DNA from: Rickettsiales bacterium
GTDB taxonomy: Bacteria > Pseudomonadota > Alphaproteobacteria > Rickettsiales > SXRF01
DNA: 64,000 nt
Assembly: GCA_041396965.1 (NCBI GenBank)
Contig: JAWKXN010000001.1
Location: 1,990,898 to 2,054,897 of the forward strand
Direction of reading: 5' to 3'
Part shown: piece by piece, positions 53,000 to 61,613 of the stretch
How the letters are laid out: each line of letters begins with the position of its first letter
Position numbering within the stretch: the stretch's first letter is position 1
The notes under the pieces: generated by a model
Seen by the model: the letters and a program-made list of their open reading frames with translations, nothing else
Told to the model about the DNA's origin: nothing
The model's database searches: none
Position numbers and translations under genes: made by a program

Positions 53000-53563
53000 C
53001 TATACCAGTTTTAACAACTCAACTGCTGCCCTGCCATATTTTCGCTTATCAAGCACCTCAAAAATATCAGGAATTTTTACTTTTTCCTTATCATCTCGTT
53101 CAATTACCAGCAAGCTATTATCCGACACCCAGCCACCATTATAAAGTGCCATAAGCGCCTGCGGAATCATGTTCTTAAAATATGGTGGGTCTAAAAAAAT
53201 CAGTGAATAAGAATTTCTCGCTTGCCCGATTCTTTCCGCGCTTGCCTGCACAAAATCCACGTTTTCCAGCTCACCTATTAACTTCACATTATGACGCGCG
53301 TTATTTATCGCCTCTCGCGACTCATCAACAAAAGTCACTTCACCCGCGCCACGCGATAAAGCCTCAATTCCAAACGCTCCTGTCCCACAAAACATATCCA
53401 GCACATTTTTGCCAACAAAGCTATATTTCTTACCTATATCGCCATGAGTCAGTATATTAAATATCGCTTCTCTAGCAAAATCAGAGGTTGGGCGTATACG
53501 CTTTTCCGCTTCTTTAAGCAATTCTATTTTTCTGCCTTTATATTTACCGGAAATTATTCTCAT
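53000..53563 (-). CDS. rsmD: 16S rRNA (guanine-966-N2)-methyltransferase
   Basis: A 187-residue Rossmann-fold methyltransferase. It opens with MRIISGKYKGRKI and RPTSDFAREAIFNIL, has the SAM site VLDMFCGTGAFGIEALSRGA, and the catalytic DPPY at residues 125-128. It is the usual partner of rluB-type genes and follows rluB after an 88-base spacer with a GC-rich palindrome. Confidence 0.94.
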   Translation of the reverse strand: MRIISGKYKGRKIELLKEAEKRIRPTSDFAREAIFNILTHGDIGKKYSFVGKNVLDMFCGTGAFGIEALSRGAGEVTFVDESREAINNARHNVKLIGELENVDFVQASAERIGQARNSYSLIFLDPPYFKNMIPQALMALYNGGWVSDNSLLVIERDDKEKVKIPDIFEVLDKRKYGRAAVELLKLV

Positions 53564-53590
53564 AGATATTTACTCCAGATATTTGTCACA

Positions 53591-53650
53591 ACCATCCTCA
53601 CGAAACCATCTTAACCCTCTCCCCTTGCGGGAGGGATTAGGAGGAGTGGT
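53591..53650. repeat. Nested GC-rich palindrome between rluB and rsmD
   Basis: An inner stem CCCTCTCCC/GGGAGGG (about 53615-53634) is nested in outer arms ACCATCCTC and GAGGAGTGGT. It stands out by base composition from the AT-rich surroundings and resembles the GC-rich intergenic repeats seen in many proteobacterial genomes. It may stop or slow the rluB transcript. Confidence 0.55.
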
Positions 53651-53651
53651 T

Positions 53652-54410
53652 TTATAAATATTTACCCAAAAATGATTTCATAACTTTTTGCGTAACTTCC
53701 TTTACCTCACCTTTTTTTAGACTACCAAGCTGAAACGAACCATATGAAAGCCTAAGAAGACGGTTTACGTTACAACCAAAATGCTCAAATATTTTTCTCA
53801 CCTCTCTATTCTTTCCCTCTTTAAGACTAACCGTAAGCCAGCTATTTCCGCCTTTGCTACTGTCAACCACCGCTTCCACACTACCATAGTGAATACCATC
53901 AACCGTTACACCTCGCTTCATTTCAGAAATCATTCTATCAGTAATTTTACCATAAACCCGCACCCGATAGCGCCTTATCCAACCAGTTGATGGCAGTTCC
54001 AATTTACGTGCCAATCCGCCATCATTGGTAAGCAATAATAGCCCTTCCGAATTCATATCCAGCCTACCTACTGATATTACTCTAGGCATTTCCTTAGGAA
54101 GAGCTTCAAAAACCGTCCCTCTTCCCTTTTCATCTTTATGGCTAGTAACAAGCCCCACTGGTTTATGGTAAAGCCATAGCCGCGCGGTCTCCTTTTCTCG
54201 CAGTGGCTTTCCGCCAACCACTACCTTATCATCATCGGTAACGTTAAAGGCAGGTGTAACTATTTTGTTACCATTTACTTTTACCTTACCTTCTTCAATC
54301 AATTTTTCCGCCTCCCGCCGTGAACACAAACCCGCGCGCGCGATTCGCTTGGCAAGACGCTCACTTGTCTTATCAGTAGCTAGGCTCTCATTATCTAATA
54401 TTTTACTCAT
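53652..54410 (-). CDS. rluB: 23S rRNA pseudouridine synthase RluB-type
   Basis: A 252-residue protein with an N-terminal S4 RNA-binding domain (RIARAGLCSRREAEKLIEEG) and a catalytic domain with GRLDMNSEGLLLLTNDG, where Asp118 is the nucleophile. In E. coli RluB modifies U2605 of 23S rRNA. The start ATG overlaps the stop of the YoeB-like toxin by eight bases, so translation is probably coupled to the toxin-antitoxin unit. Confidence 0.92.
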   Translation of the reverse strand: MSKILDNESLATDKTSERLAKRIARAGLCSRREAEKLIEEGKVKVNGNKIVTPAFNVTDDDKVVVGGKPLREKETARLWLYHKPVGLVTSHKDEKGRGTVFEALPKEMPRVISVGRLDMNSEGLLLLTNDGGLARKLELPSTGWIRRYRVRVYGKITDRMISEMKRGVTVDGIHYGSVEAVVDSSKGGNSWLTVSLKEGKNREVRKIFEHFGCNVNRLLRLSYGSFQLGSLKKGEVKEVTQKVMKSFLGKYL

Positions 54411-54669
54411 AATGCGTCCACATTCTTAGAATTTTTATAATTCTTTCCTGCTCAAGAACCTGATAAACTAACCTGTGCTGTATATTAATACGACGCGAAT
54501 AAGCTCCCAACAAATCGCCTAATAATTTTTCATAGGGTGGTGGGTTAATAAACGGATTTTTCTCGATCAAAGAAAGTAATGTCTGAATTTTCTCTTTCAT
54601 TCCGGCTGAAGCAGACTTTCTAGCATCTTTCTGTGCCTGCTTAGTATACACGATCTTCCATTTTGCCAT
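54403..54669 (-). CDS. yoeB: Toxin of the YoeB (Txe) family
   Basis: Ribosome-dependent mRNA interferase of 88 residues. The catalytic residues equivalent to E. coli E46, R65 and H83 are E47 (PPYEKL), R66 (QHRLVY) and H86 (THYE). The GAYSRRINIQHRLVYQV block is diagnostic. It follows the antitoxin gene by nine bases and its 3' end overlaps the rluB start. Confidence 0.94.
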   Translation of the reverse strand: MAKWKIVYTKQAQKDARKSASAGMKEKIQTLLSLIEKNPFINPPPYEKLLGDLLGAYSRRINIQHRLVYQVLEQERIIKILRMWTHYE

Positions 54670-54678
54670 TGATGCTAT

Positions 54679-54927
54679 TTACCATTTCAACTGACCTGAC
54701 TCAACACACTCATCAAGCGGTGTTTTCATGCCTTCAACTATAGACTCCGCCATTTTAGGAATTGACGATAGATAGATAGTCTCCTGTATCGCCTGCCAGT
54801 CCTCCTGAGAAATTAAGACAGCATTGCTCCTCTTGCCGGTAATGGTGATCGGCTGGTGGGTTTGCGCCACCTCATCCATCAAGCGGAATATATTAGCCCT
54901 CGCCTCACTTACGCTTATAGTATTCAT
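54679..54927 (-). CDS. yefM: Antitoxin of the YefM/Phd family
   Basis: An 82-residue antitoxin with the N-terminal DNA-binding fold (SVSEARANIFRLMDEV, then ITGKRSNAVLISQEDW) and a C-terminal tail that would wrap the toxin. It should neutralise YoeB and autoregulate the operon. AGGTTC precedes the ATG. The promoter and paired operator words lie 40-70 bases upstream. Confidence 0.94.
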   Translation of the reverse strand: MNTISVSEARANIFRLMDEVAQTHQPITITGKRSNAVLISQEDWQAIQETIYLSSIPKMAESIVEGMKTPLDECVESGQLKW

Positions 54928-54966
54928 AAGAACCTCATAGCTTGAACTCTATAGCTTTCACAAATA

Positions 54967-54994
54967 ATTGTACATAAAAACGTACATTTGTCAA
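54967..54994 (-). promoter_or_regulatory. yefM-yoeB promoter with paired TGTACA-type operators
   Basis: On the minus strand TTGACA (54994-54989) and TACAAT (54972-54967) are 16 bases apart. A perfect TGTACA (54969-54974) overlaps the -10 and a near-copy CGTACA (54981-54986) starts 12 bases away. TGTACA cores 12 bases apart are the recognised arrangement of the E. coli yefM-yoeB operator, so repression by the toxin-antitoxin complex is likely. The -35 overlaps the stop codon of the upstream peptidase gene. Confidence 0.75.
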
Positions 54995-55740
54995 TTATAA
55001 CTCCCACAAGCCTCTAAAAATGCCTCAAATATCCGCTTATCAGCATCATCCACATGATATTCTGGGTGCCACTGCACACCAAGACAGAAAGGATGTTCTG
55101 GCATCTCCACCCCTTCTATTACTCCATCAGAGCTTACGGAATTTACAATAAGAGACGGTGCCACCTTATCAACCGCCTGATGATGGGCGGTATTTACATT
55201 CATCGTATCTTTTCCGGCGATTCTTGCAAGCAGGGTATTTTTTGTTATCTTGATAATATGTCCAGCCTCATCACGAGGATTTTTCTGTTCATGCTCTAAA
55301 GCTCCTTTCACGCTGTCGGGTATATGCTGAATCAGTGTGCCGCCTAGCACCACATTTAGTAGCTGCTCACCACCACAAATGCCCAGAACTGGCATTTTCC
55401 GCTCAATCGCCCCTCTGGTTATAGCGAACTCAAATTTCGTCCGGTTATCCTTAGTAACTACCGTGTCATGCACATTACTTTGTCCGTAAAGCTCAGGAGA
55501 TACGTCAAACGCCCCACCAGTTATAATAAGTCCATCAATAAGCTCCAGATATTGCTCAACCTTATCAACATCATGTGGCAATGGTAGAGCGAGAGCGCCT
55601 AAATCACTAACCGCTGTGCAATAATTCTCCCGAATAGCGTACCAAGGCTTCTTTGAGTATGTGGGTTTTTCCTCATAATCCAGCGTAATTCCGATTTTTA
55701 GAACTCGTTCTTTTCTAGGAAAGTCTTTGTTTTTACTCAT
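54991..55740 (-). CDS. C26 peptidase, gamma-glutamyl-GABA hydrolase-like
   Basis: Class I glutamine amidotransferase-like hydrolase. With the ATG at 55740 it has 249 residues; the frame extends to 55788, but that ATG falls inside a palindrome and the conserved part begins at LKIGITLDYEE. The nucleophile Cys is in GICGGEQLLN and the catalytic His/Glu in LGVQWHPEY. Related PuuD enzymes hydrolyse gamma-glutamyl-GABA in putrescine breakdown, but no other puu genes are nearby. The start is not certain because no strong ribosome-binding site is seen. Confidence 0.85.
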   Translation of the reverse strand: MSKNKDFPRKERVLKIGITLDYEEKPTYSKKPWYAIRENYCTAVSDLGALALPLPHDVDKVEQYLELIDGLIITGGAFDVSPELYGQSNVHDTVVTKDNRTKFEFAITRGAIERKMPVLGICGGEQLLNVVLGGTLIQHIPDSVKGALEHEQKNPRDEAGHIIKITKNTLLARIAGKDTMNVNTAHHQAVDKVAPSLIVNSVSSDGVIEGVEMPEHPFCLGVQWHPEYHVDDADKRIFEAFLEACGSYN

Positions 55741-55783
55741 AACATACCATTTCTTAAGCTTTTCTTGGCGGTTTATTAACCCA

Positions 55784-55799
55784 TACATGTTTTCATGTA
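55784..55799. promoter_or_regulatory. Perfect palindrome upstream of the C26 peptidase gene
   Basis: TACATG and CATGTA are separated by TTTT. It lies between the peptidase gene and the divergent motA and may be an operator. Its TGTA/TACA words recall the nearby YefM operator, but the geometry differs. Confidence 0.4.
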
Positions 55800-55860
55800 C
55801 AAGTAAAACCAGATTTTTGTCCTGAATTTTAACTTTATACTTATTTTATATAATCATTTT

Positions 55861-56694
55861 ATGAAAAAAGTCGTAAAAACTATGTCACTTGCCACTTTAG
55901 CTGGCACTTTTTTCGGCTTTGCGCTGATTATCGGCGCGATAATACACGGTACTGACAATTATTTATCTTTTCTAAGCACCGAAGGTTTCTTAATCGTAGT
56001 TGGTGGCACCATAGCGAATGCCTTTATGAGCTATCACGCAAACTCCGTAATCCTAGCCTTTCAGGCAATATGGCACATGATAAAAAAACCTAAAGCCACT
56101 CGTGAAGGTCTTAACTCAGAGATAATGCTGCTAATAAAATGGGCGTATTTAGTGCAATCCAAAGGTTTCGCCGGACTGGAAGGAGAGCTTGGAAACAAAA
56201 TAAAAGAACCTTTATTGCGCTATGGCATTGACCTCGTAATCACTGGCTATACTCCCGATCAAATAAGGCAGATGATGAATACAATAGTGGAATCAGAGTT
56301 TGAGCGCAGCATATCACCGGTAATTGTGCTTAAAAATATGGCATCCACCGCTCCTGCTTTTGGAATGGTCGGAACATTGGTAGGTATGGTAATAATGCTG
56401 CAAAATATTCAAGGCGACATGACCCGTATCGGACTCGGCCTATCGGTAGCTCTTCTTGCCACATTATATGGTATTATAGTAGCTAGGCTTTTATGCCTGC
56501 CCGCCGCTGATAAACTCATGCAAAAAGAAGAGGTAATGCGCTTCCGTAACTATATGATGACCGAAGGTTTGGTACTACTTGCCGAGAAACAAAATCCACG
56601 CTTCATGCAGGATAAGCTGAATAGTTTCCTTGATCCTGAAAAACATTTTAATCTTGATGATTATTTAAGCGGCAAAAAATCGGATAGTAAATAA
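55861..56694 (+). CDS. motA: Flagellar motor stator protein MotA
   Basis: A 277-residue membrane protein with four spans (two near residues 8-55 and two near 150-205) and a large cytoplasmic loop with the charged residues that contact FliG. The NMASTAPAFGMVGTLVGMV and LSVALLATLYGIIVARLL segments are diagnostic. It forms the ion channel with MotB. The gene is 11 bases before motB. Proton or sodium use cannot be told with certainty. Confidence 0.94.
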   Translation: MKKVVKTMSLATLAGTFFGFALIIGAIIHGTDNYLSFLSTEGFLIVVGGTIANAFMSYHANSVILAFQAIWHMIKKPKATREGLNSEIMLLIKWAYLVQSKGFAGLEGELGNKIKEPLLRYGIDLVITGYTPDQIRQMMNTIVESEFERSISPVIVLKNMASTAPAFGMVGTLVGMVIMLQNIQGDMTRIGLGLSVALLATLYGIIVARLLCLPAADKLMQKEEVMRFRNYMMTEGLVLLAEKQNPRFMQDKLNSFLDPEKHFNLDDYLSGKKSDSK

Positions 56695-56705
56695 GGTAGA
56701 TTAAA

Positions 56706-57365
56706 ATGATACCTCCGAAGAAAAAACTAGAAGAAGAGAATGTTGATTCATGGCTGATGAGTTACGCCGATATGGTCACTCTATTAATGTCATTTTTTGT
56801 TATATTTGTCTCAGTTTCCGAACCAAAGAAAGAACGTATATCAATGTTAAGCAGCGGCATGGGCGGAAAATTTGGCACTGTTGAGATTGCGACCCCATTT
56901 GATGGAGTAATAAAATCCATACAAGGAATAATAGAAAAGAACCAATCATTCCGTGACATAAGTGTAGAAAATAGCGATAAAACGGTGGAAATGGAAATAT
57001 CAAACTCCGCCTTCTTCAAACCATCAACCGCTGATATAGAAGAAAGCAAAATCCCTCTACTTGAGGAAATCGTAAAATCACTAAAATCAGTGGATTTCAT
57101 CAATTACAATATAATAATAGAAGGTCATACTAGTAACGAACAGCCAAAAAGTGGTCTATACGCTACTAACTGGGAGCTTTCTGGCGCGCGCGCGGCACGG
57201 CTAGTACGTTTTTTTATTGAAAACGGTATAGAACCAAAAACAATAAGAGCCGTAGGCCTTGCCGATACTAAACCGAAAGTAAATAATAAGGACATAAACG
57301 GCAATCCGATACCGCAAAATCAAGAAAAAAATGAGCGGATGCTCATCAAACTGGAAAGATTGTAG
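56706..57365 (+). CDS. motB: Flagellar motor stator protein MotB
   Basis: A 219-residue protein with one N-terminal span. The ion-binding Asp is D22 in SYADMVTLLMSFFV, and the C-terminal OmpA-like peptidoglycan-binding domain shows IIIEGHTSNEQP and NWELSGARAARLVRFF. The linker between is short for the family. Converges on hom with a 30-base gap. Confidence 0.93.
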   Translation: MIPPKKKLEEENVDSWLMSYADMVTLLMSFFVIFVSVSEPKKERISMLSSGMGGKFGTVEIATPFDGVIKSIQGIIEKNQSFRDISVENSDKTVEMEISNSAFFKPSTADIEESKIPLLEEIVKSLKSVDFINYNIIIEGHTSNEQPKSGLYATNWELSGARAARLVRFFIENGIEPKTIRAVGLADTKPKVNNKDINGNPIPQNQEKNERMLIKLERL

Positions 57366-57395
57366 TAACTTGCGGTAAGAATTCACAAGTCACTA

Positions 57396-58688
57396 TCAAA
57401 ACTCCGCTATACGAATCATATTTGGCTTAGTGAGCACTGACTCAAGAGCTTCTATATCACTAATAGCTTTTATCATAGAGGATTCCATAGTCTCGTGAGT
57501 AGTAAGAACAAGCTGCACCGGCTCATCATCCTCATGTGAATGCTGTATGAATGAGCGTAGTGATATTTCATGCTTTTCAAAAATACTAGTTATATCAGCG
57601 AGCACCCCTATCTTATCATTTACCTCTAGGCGCAAATAATAAGAACCACGCAATGTATCAATACCGACAAAGTTACCGGATTCAAGTTTGTCATACGGCA
57701 AAATAAAAGGCTTATAGCTAACTCCACGCGCAATATCAATAATATCAGCGACCACCGCTGAAGCCGTAGACTCCGCGCCAGCGCCTTTTCCTTCTAAAAA
57801 TATTTGCCCGACAAAATCACCATCTACTAATATAGCGTTATAAGCGCCACGTACCGAAGCGAGCATAGAATCCTTCGCTATCATACATGGATGCACTCTC
57901 TGACGCACGCCCTCGCTGGTATTAATTGAAATTCCCAACAACTTAATTACATAACCAAGCTCATCAGCGAATATCATGTCACGCTGCGATATATGAGAAA
58001 TTCCTTCTATGTAAATATCATCCATAGACGGCGCGTAACCATAAGCAAGGCTGGTAAGAATCGCCGCTTTGTGAGCGGCGTCAATCCCACCAATGTCAAA
58101 AGTCGGATCAGCCTCCGCATAACCAAGTTCCTGCGCTTCCTTTAACACTTCAGCGAAATCTCTACCACTTTCCCGCATGTTAGTGAGTATATAGTTTGAC
58201 GTTCCGTTAAGTATCCCAACAACTCTAGAAAATCTATTAGCGGACAAACCATCACGCATTGTCTTAATTATCGGAGTACCACCAGCGACCGCCGCCTCAA
58301 ACGCTAGCATAGCGTTATTGTGCTCGGCGATTTTCGCAAGCCGCGATCCATGATGAGCGACTAACGCCTTATTCGCAGTTACCACCGATTTACCATTACT
58401 AAGCGCTGACTCAATCAAATCACGCGCTACTCCCTCAGATCCACCTATCATCTCAACTACGACATCAATTTCAGGATCTGTGGCAAACTCCAAAGGGTTA
58501 CTGACCCAACGCAAAGAGCTTATATCAAAACCACGATCTTTATTTTTATCACGAGATGATATAGCTACCACCTCTAAAGCCCGCCCACAACGCTTCTCAA
58601 GTAGTTCTTTCTGCTCATTCAACAACTTCACAGTACCAGCGCCAACCGTACCAAGCCCAGCTATAGCGATACGCAATTTATTACTCAC
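57396..58688 (-). CDS. hom: Homoserine dehydrogenase
   Basis: Reduces aspartate semialdehyde to homoserine for threonine and methionine. The 430-residue product has the NAD(P)-binding loop GLGTVG (residues 11-16), the catalytic GILNGTSNYIL and EAQELGYAEADPTFDIGG motifs, and a C-terminal ACT domain (about residues 350-425) for feedback control. The start is GTG, overlapping the stop of the aminotransferase gene by two to four bases, so the pair is coupled. Confidence 0.95.
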   Translation of the reverse strand: MSNKLRIAIAGLGTVGAGTVKLLNEQKELLEKRCGRALEVVAISSRDKNKDRGFDISSLRWVSNPLEFATDPEIDVVVEMIGGSEGVARDLIESALSNGKSVVTANKALVAHHGSRLAKIAEHNNAMLAFEAAVAGGTPIIKTMRDGLSANRFSRVVGILNGTSNYILTNMRESGRDFAEVLKEAQELGYAEADPTFDIGGIDAAHKAAILTSLAYGYAPSMDDIYIEGISHISQRDMIFADELGYVIKLLGISINTSEGVRQRVHPCMIAKDSMLASVRGAYNAILVDGDFVGQIFLEGKGAGAESTASAVVADIIDIARGVSYKPFILPYDKLESGNFVGIDTLRGSYYLRLEVNDKIGVLADITSIFEKHEISLRSFIQHSHEDDEPVQLVLTTHETMESSMIKAISDIEALESVLTKPNMIRIAEF

Positions 58689-59899
58689 CCTACATTCTCC
58701 AAATTTTTATCATACTTATTAGGATTAGCTTGCAAGAAATGTTTTATATTACGAATTGCCTGACGAATACGATATTTATTCTCAACCAAAGCTATGCGCA
58801 CAAAACCCTCACCACCTTCACCAAACCCGATACCAGGAGCCACCGCCACATCAGCGTGCTCAAGCAATAATTTGGAAAACTCTAAACATCCTATATGTCT
58901 ATATTTATCCGGTAATTTCGCCCATACAAACATTGAGGCTGCGGGCGCTTCAACTTGCCAACCAGCTTCCCTAAGCCCGTCTACTAATATGTCACGCCTT
59001 TCTTTATACATTGCCCTTAAATCATTAACATAATCCTGAGAACCGTTAAGAGCGGCAGCGGCGGCAACTTGTATGGGTAAAAACGTCCCATAATCAAGAT
59101 ATGATTTTATTTTAGTAAGAGCGGAAATAAGATTCTTATTGCCAACAGCAAATCCCATTCTCCAGCCCGCCATTGAGTAAGTCTTACTTACCGATGTGAA
59201 TTCAACCGCTATATCCTTAGCTCCCTTAACCTGCAATATGGAAGGTGGCGGATTATTCTCATAATATATCTCACAATAAGCAAGATCTGAAATTACGTAA
59301 ACACCATAATGCTTGCAAATATCAATCACTCGCTCAAAAAACCCAATATCAGCCACTTTGGCAGTTGGATTGCACGGATAATTAACAATAAGGGCGACCG
59401 GCTTACGCCCGCCATCATTAAATATCACCTCAAGCGCGCTAAAAAAATCCTCTCCCGTGCTATTTGGTACTGATACAACATCAGCTCCAGCTATTACAAA
59501 ACCCCAAACATGGATCGGATAGCTTGGATCAGGAACCACAAAACGATCACCCGGCGCTGCCATCGCCGACGCCAAATTGGCAAGACCTTCTTTAGATCCT
59601 ATTGTGACAACTACTTCTGTGTCAGGATCAACCTCCACACCAAAACGCCTGTTATAATAAGCCGCTTTTGCCTTACGCAAACCATGAATCCCCCGTGACA
59701 GCGAGTATCTATGAACCTTTGGATCTTTAAGAGTTTCTCTTAGCTTTTCTATAACATGTTGCGGCGGTTGAGAATCAGGGTTACCCATACCAAAATCTAT
59801 AATATCACGCCCAGCGGCACGAGCTGCTGCCTTCAGCTTGTTCACTTCCGCAAACACGTAAGGAGGCAAACGGGAAATACGATAAAAATCCTGCTGCAT
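58685..59899 (-). CDS. alaC: Class I aminotransferase, AlaC-like
   Basis: A 404-residue PLP enzyme with the lysine K239 in SVSKTYSMAGWRMGF and the IVNYPCNPTA segment. The opening RISRLPPYVFAEVNKLK is characteristic of the AlaC/LL-diaminopimelate aminotransferase-like branch found upstream of hom in alphaproteobacteria. It probably makes alanine from pyruvate and glutamate, but related substrates are possible. Confidence 0.85.
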   Translation of the reverse strand: MQQDFYRISRLPPYVFAEVNKLKAAARAAGRDIIDFGMGNPDSQPPQHVIEKLRETLKDPKVHRYSLSRGIHGLRKAKAAYYNRRFGVEVDPDTEVVVTIGSKEGLANLASAMAAPGDRFVVPDPSYPIHVWGFVIAGADVVSVPNSTGEDFFSALEVIFNDGGRKPVALIVNYPCNPTAKVADIGFFERVIDICKHYGVYVISDLAYCEIYYENNPPPSILQVKGAKDIAVEFTSVSKTYSMAGWRMGFAVGNKNLISALTKIKSYLDYGTFLPIQVAAAAALNGSQDYVNDLRAMYKERRDILVDGLREAGWQVEAPAASMFVWAKLPDKYRHIGCLEFSKLLLEHADVAVAPGIGFGEGGEGFVRIALVENKYRIRQAIRNIKHFLQANPNKYDKNLENVG

Positions 59900-59912
59900 A
59901 TGCCTTTTTTAG

Positions 59913-61373
59913 CTAATTTGAGATGTTATGTTTCGTTCTAAGCTCTTTATAACGTGACGGACGCATGGTTTTTATAATGTCCGGTGAAGGAAGAGCGGAA
60001 GCATCTTCCAAAATCTCAGAAGCCGGAGTAAACACGTCATCAGTATCTTTACTTTGTTCTACTTCTTCTACAACTGGAGCAGACTCTTCCGTTTTATTAC
60101 TAACTGTTTTATCAGCAATAGGTTGCGAGTCACTAGCGGAAGAATTCGCCGTAGAGTTATCCAACAACTCCTCCTCAACAAATTCCTCTGACTCATTATC
60201 AACTAAAGGAGGCGCTGGCATCGGCTTAGCGCTGATTGAGCCAAGCTCTTGTTCTTTCCCACCAACATCCTCAACTAGTGGTAAAGGCTGCGCTTCCTTC
60301 TTGTTCATATCATCGGTCTGTTTTACTGGCGCGTATACTTTCTTGTCACTAACGACCTCTTCCGCGGCATTTCCATGTTCGTCATCAGAACCTTCCTGCG
60401 GCTCTATTACAACATTTTCTTCCTCAAGTATAATAAACCTATCACCTTTTACACTACCCTTCACCTCAGAAGATACATCAAAAGGATTGGACGAGCTTGA
60501 GCTAGGTAAGCTCACTTTTTCAGATGAGCTGGAGGTAGTCTCATCACTAGGACTACTTCCCGCAACTTCACGCTCTAAAGCTTCTTTTTCTTTCAAAGCT
60601 TGATCTCTTGCATCTTCCAACTCAGAAAAATCCTGTTGCTGCTCATTTTTTATTCTTGCGAAATCATCCGGCACTTGCGGCACTGAAGACAATTTCGGAG
60701 CTGATGGCGCTGACGTATCACTTATACTGCCTAAAACTGTCCTATCAGAATCATCTTTTGAATCCTCAACAAACTCCGTTTTACCTTCACCAGCTTGGAA
60801 AATATCCTCATCCAAAATTTCTTCTTCTAAAACTTCCTCACCATACTGCTCATCATAAAAAATAGCGTCAGAAACCCCCTCTGGCAGATATGGATTACCC
60901 GGAAAAGGCTTACGCTGATTATCCGCTAACTCAGCCCCAGATTTTTTTTTATCATCAGAAGAAAAATCAAATAAATTAGAGAAAAAATCTCCTATATCGT
61001 TTCCAACTTCCTCTAAATCATCACCGATTGAGCTAGATTTTACCTCATTTCCATTCTCATCATAACTATCATAAGGAGTCAGAACCTTCTTTTCAGCGAC
61101 CTCCTGCTGCTCATCATCTCCTTTGACTGATACTTCCTCATCCTCAACAGGATCCGCCGATTTCTCCGCCTCAGGATTTAATAACGGACTTCTTCTTGGG
61201 CCATCCACCACCTGTTCAGGACGCGGATCAGAAAAAAGCTCCGTAACAGACGCCCCCTGACAACCCCCTAACAAAAGAACTGTGCACGCCCCCAAATAAA
61301 GCTTACCACGATACGAATCAAATTTCTTAACCGCAAAAAAACGTCTATTTTTCATCAAACTTTTTATTAACAT
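59913..61373 (-). CDS. Acidic predicted lipoprotein
   Basis: A 486-residue protein whose signal peptide has a long basic n-region and a lipobox LGGC (Cys38). Almost the whole mature part is low-complexity, rich in Glu, Asp, Ser and Pro, with no recognised domain. It is likely a disordered envelope lipoprotein. A later ATG at codon 7 would shorten the n-region. It lies 13 bases before alaC in transcription order. Confidence 0.65.
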   Translation of the reverse strand: MLIKSLMKNRRFFAVKKFDSYRGKLYLGACTVLLLGGCQGASVTELFSDPRPEQVVDGPRRSPLLNPEAEKSADPVEDEEVSVKGDDEQQEVAEKKVLTPYDSYDENGNEVKSSSIGDDLEEVGNDIGDFFSNLFDFSSDDKKKSGAELADNQRKPFPGNPYLPEGVSDAIFYDEQYGEEVLEEEILDEDIFQAGEGKTEFVEDSKDDSDRTVLGSISDTSAPSAPKLSSVPQVPDDFARIKNEQQQDFSELEDARDQALKEKEALEREVAGSSPSDETTSSSSEKVSLPSSSSSNPFDVSSEVKGSVKGDRFIILEEENVVIEPQEGSDDEHGNAAEEVVSDKKVYAPVKQTDDMNKKEAQPLPLVEDVGGKEQELGSISAKPMPAPPLVDNESEEFVEEELLDNSTANSSASDSQPIADKTVSNKTEESAPVVEEVEQSKDTDDVFTPASEILEDASALPSPDIIKTMRPSRYKELRTKHNISN

Positions 61374-61613
61374 ATCAGTCTCATCTTATATTTGTTTTAG
61401 CTTATTTCTTTATTTTGGCACTGTACAACGTTTAGTTAACCTAATTCCAGTTGCAGGGTAAAGCACAAAATGTTTATATACAAGCTATATATTATTGCAA
61501 AACATTTATACAGATACGCTTTTAATAATTCAAATTAAATTAACTATATGAATAATAATTTTTAATTAACAGTAAAATATATACTAAAAACACACAAACA
61601 TACTCTAAAAACC
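61374..61613. other. Divergent spacer between acidic lipoprotein and phaC
   Basis: 240 AT-rich bases that should hold the promoters of both genes. I see no strong promoter, ribosome-binding site before phaC or structured RNA in it. Confidence 0.4.

Noticed and set aside
59965..60603. 212-codon Ser-rich plus-strand reading frame opposite the acidic lipoprotein
   Set aside because: It is the complement of Glu/Asp/Ser-rich codons. The minus-strand frame has a lipobox and a longer uninterrupted length, so it is preferred.
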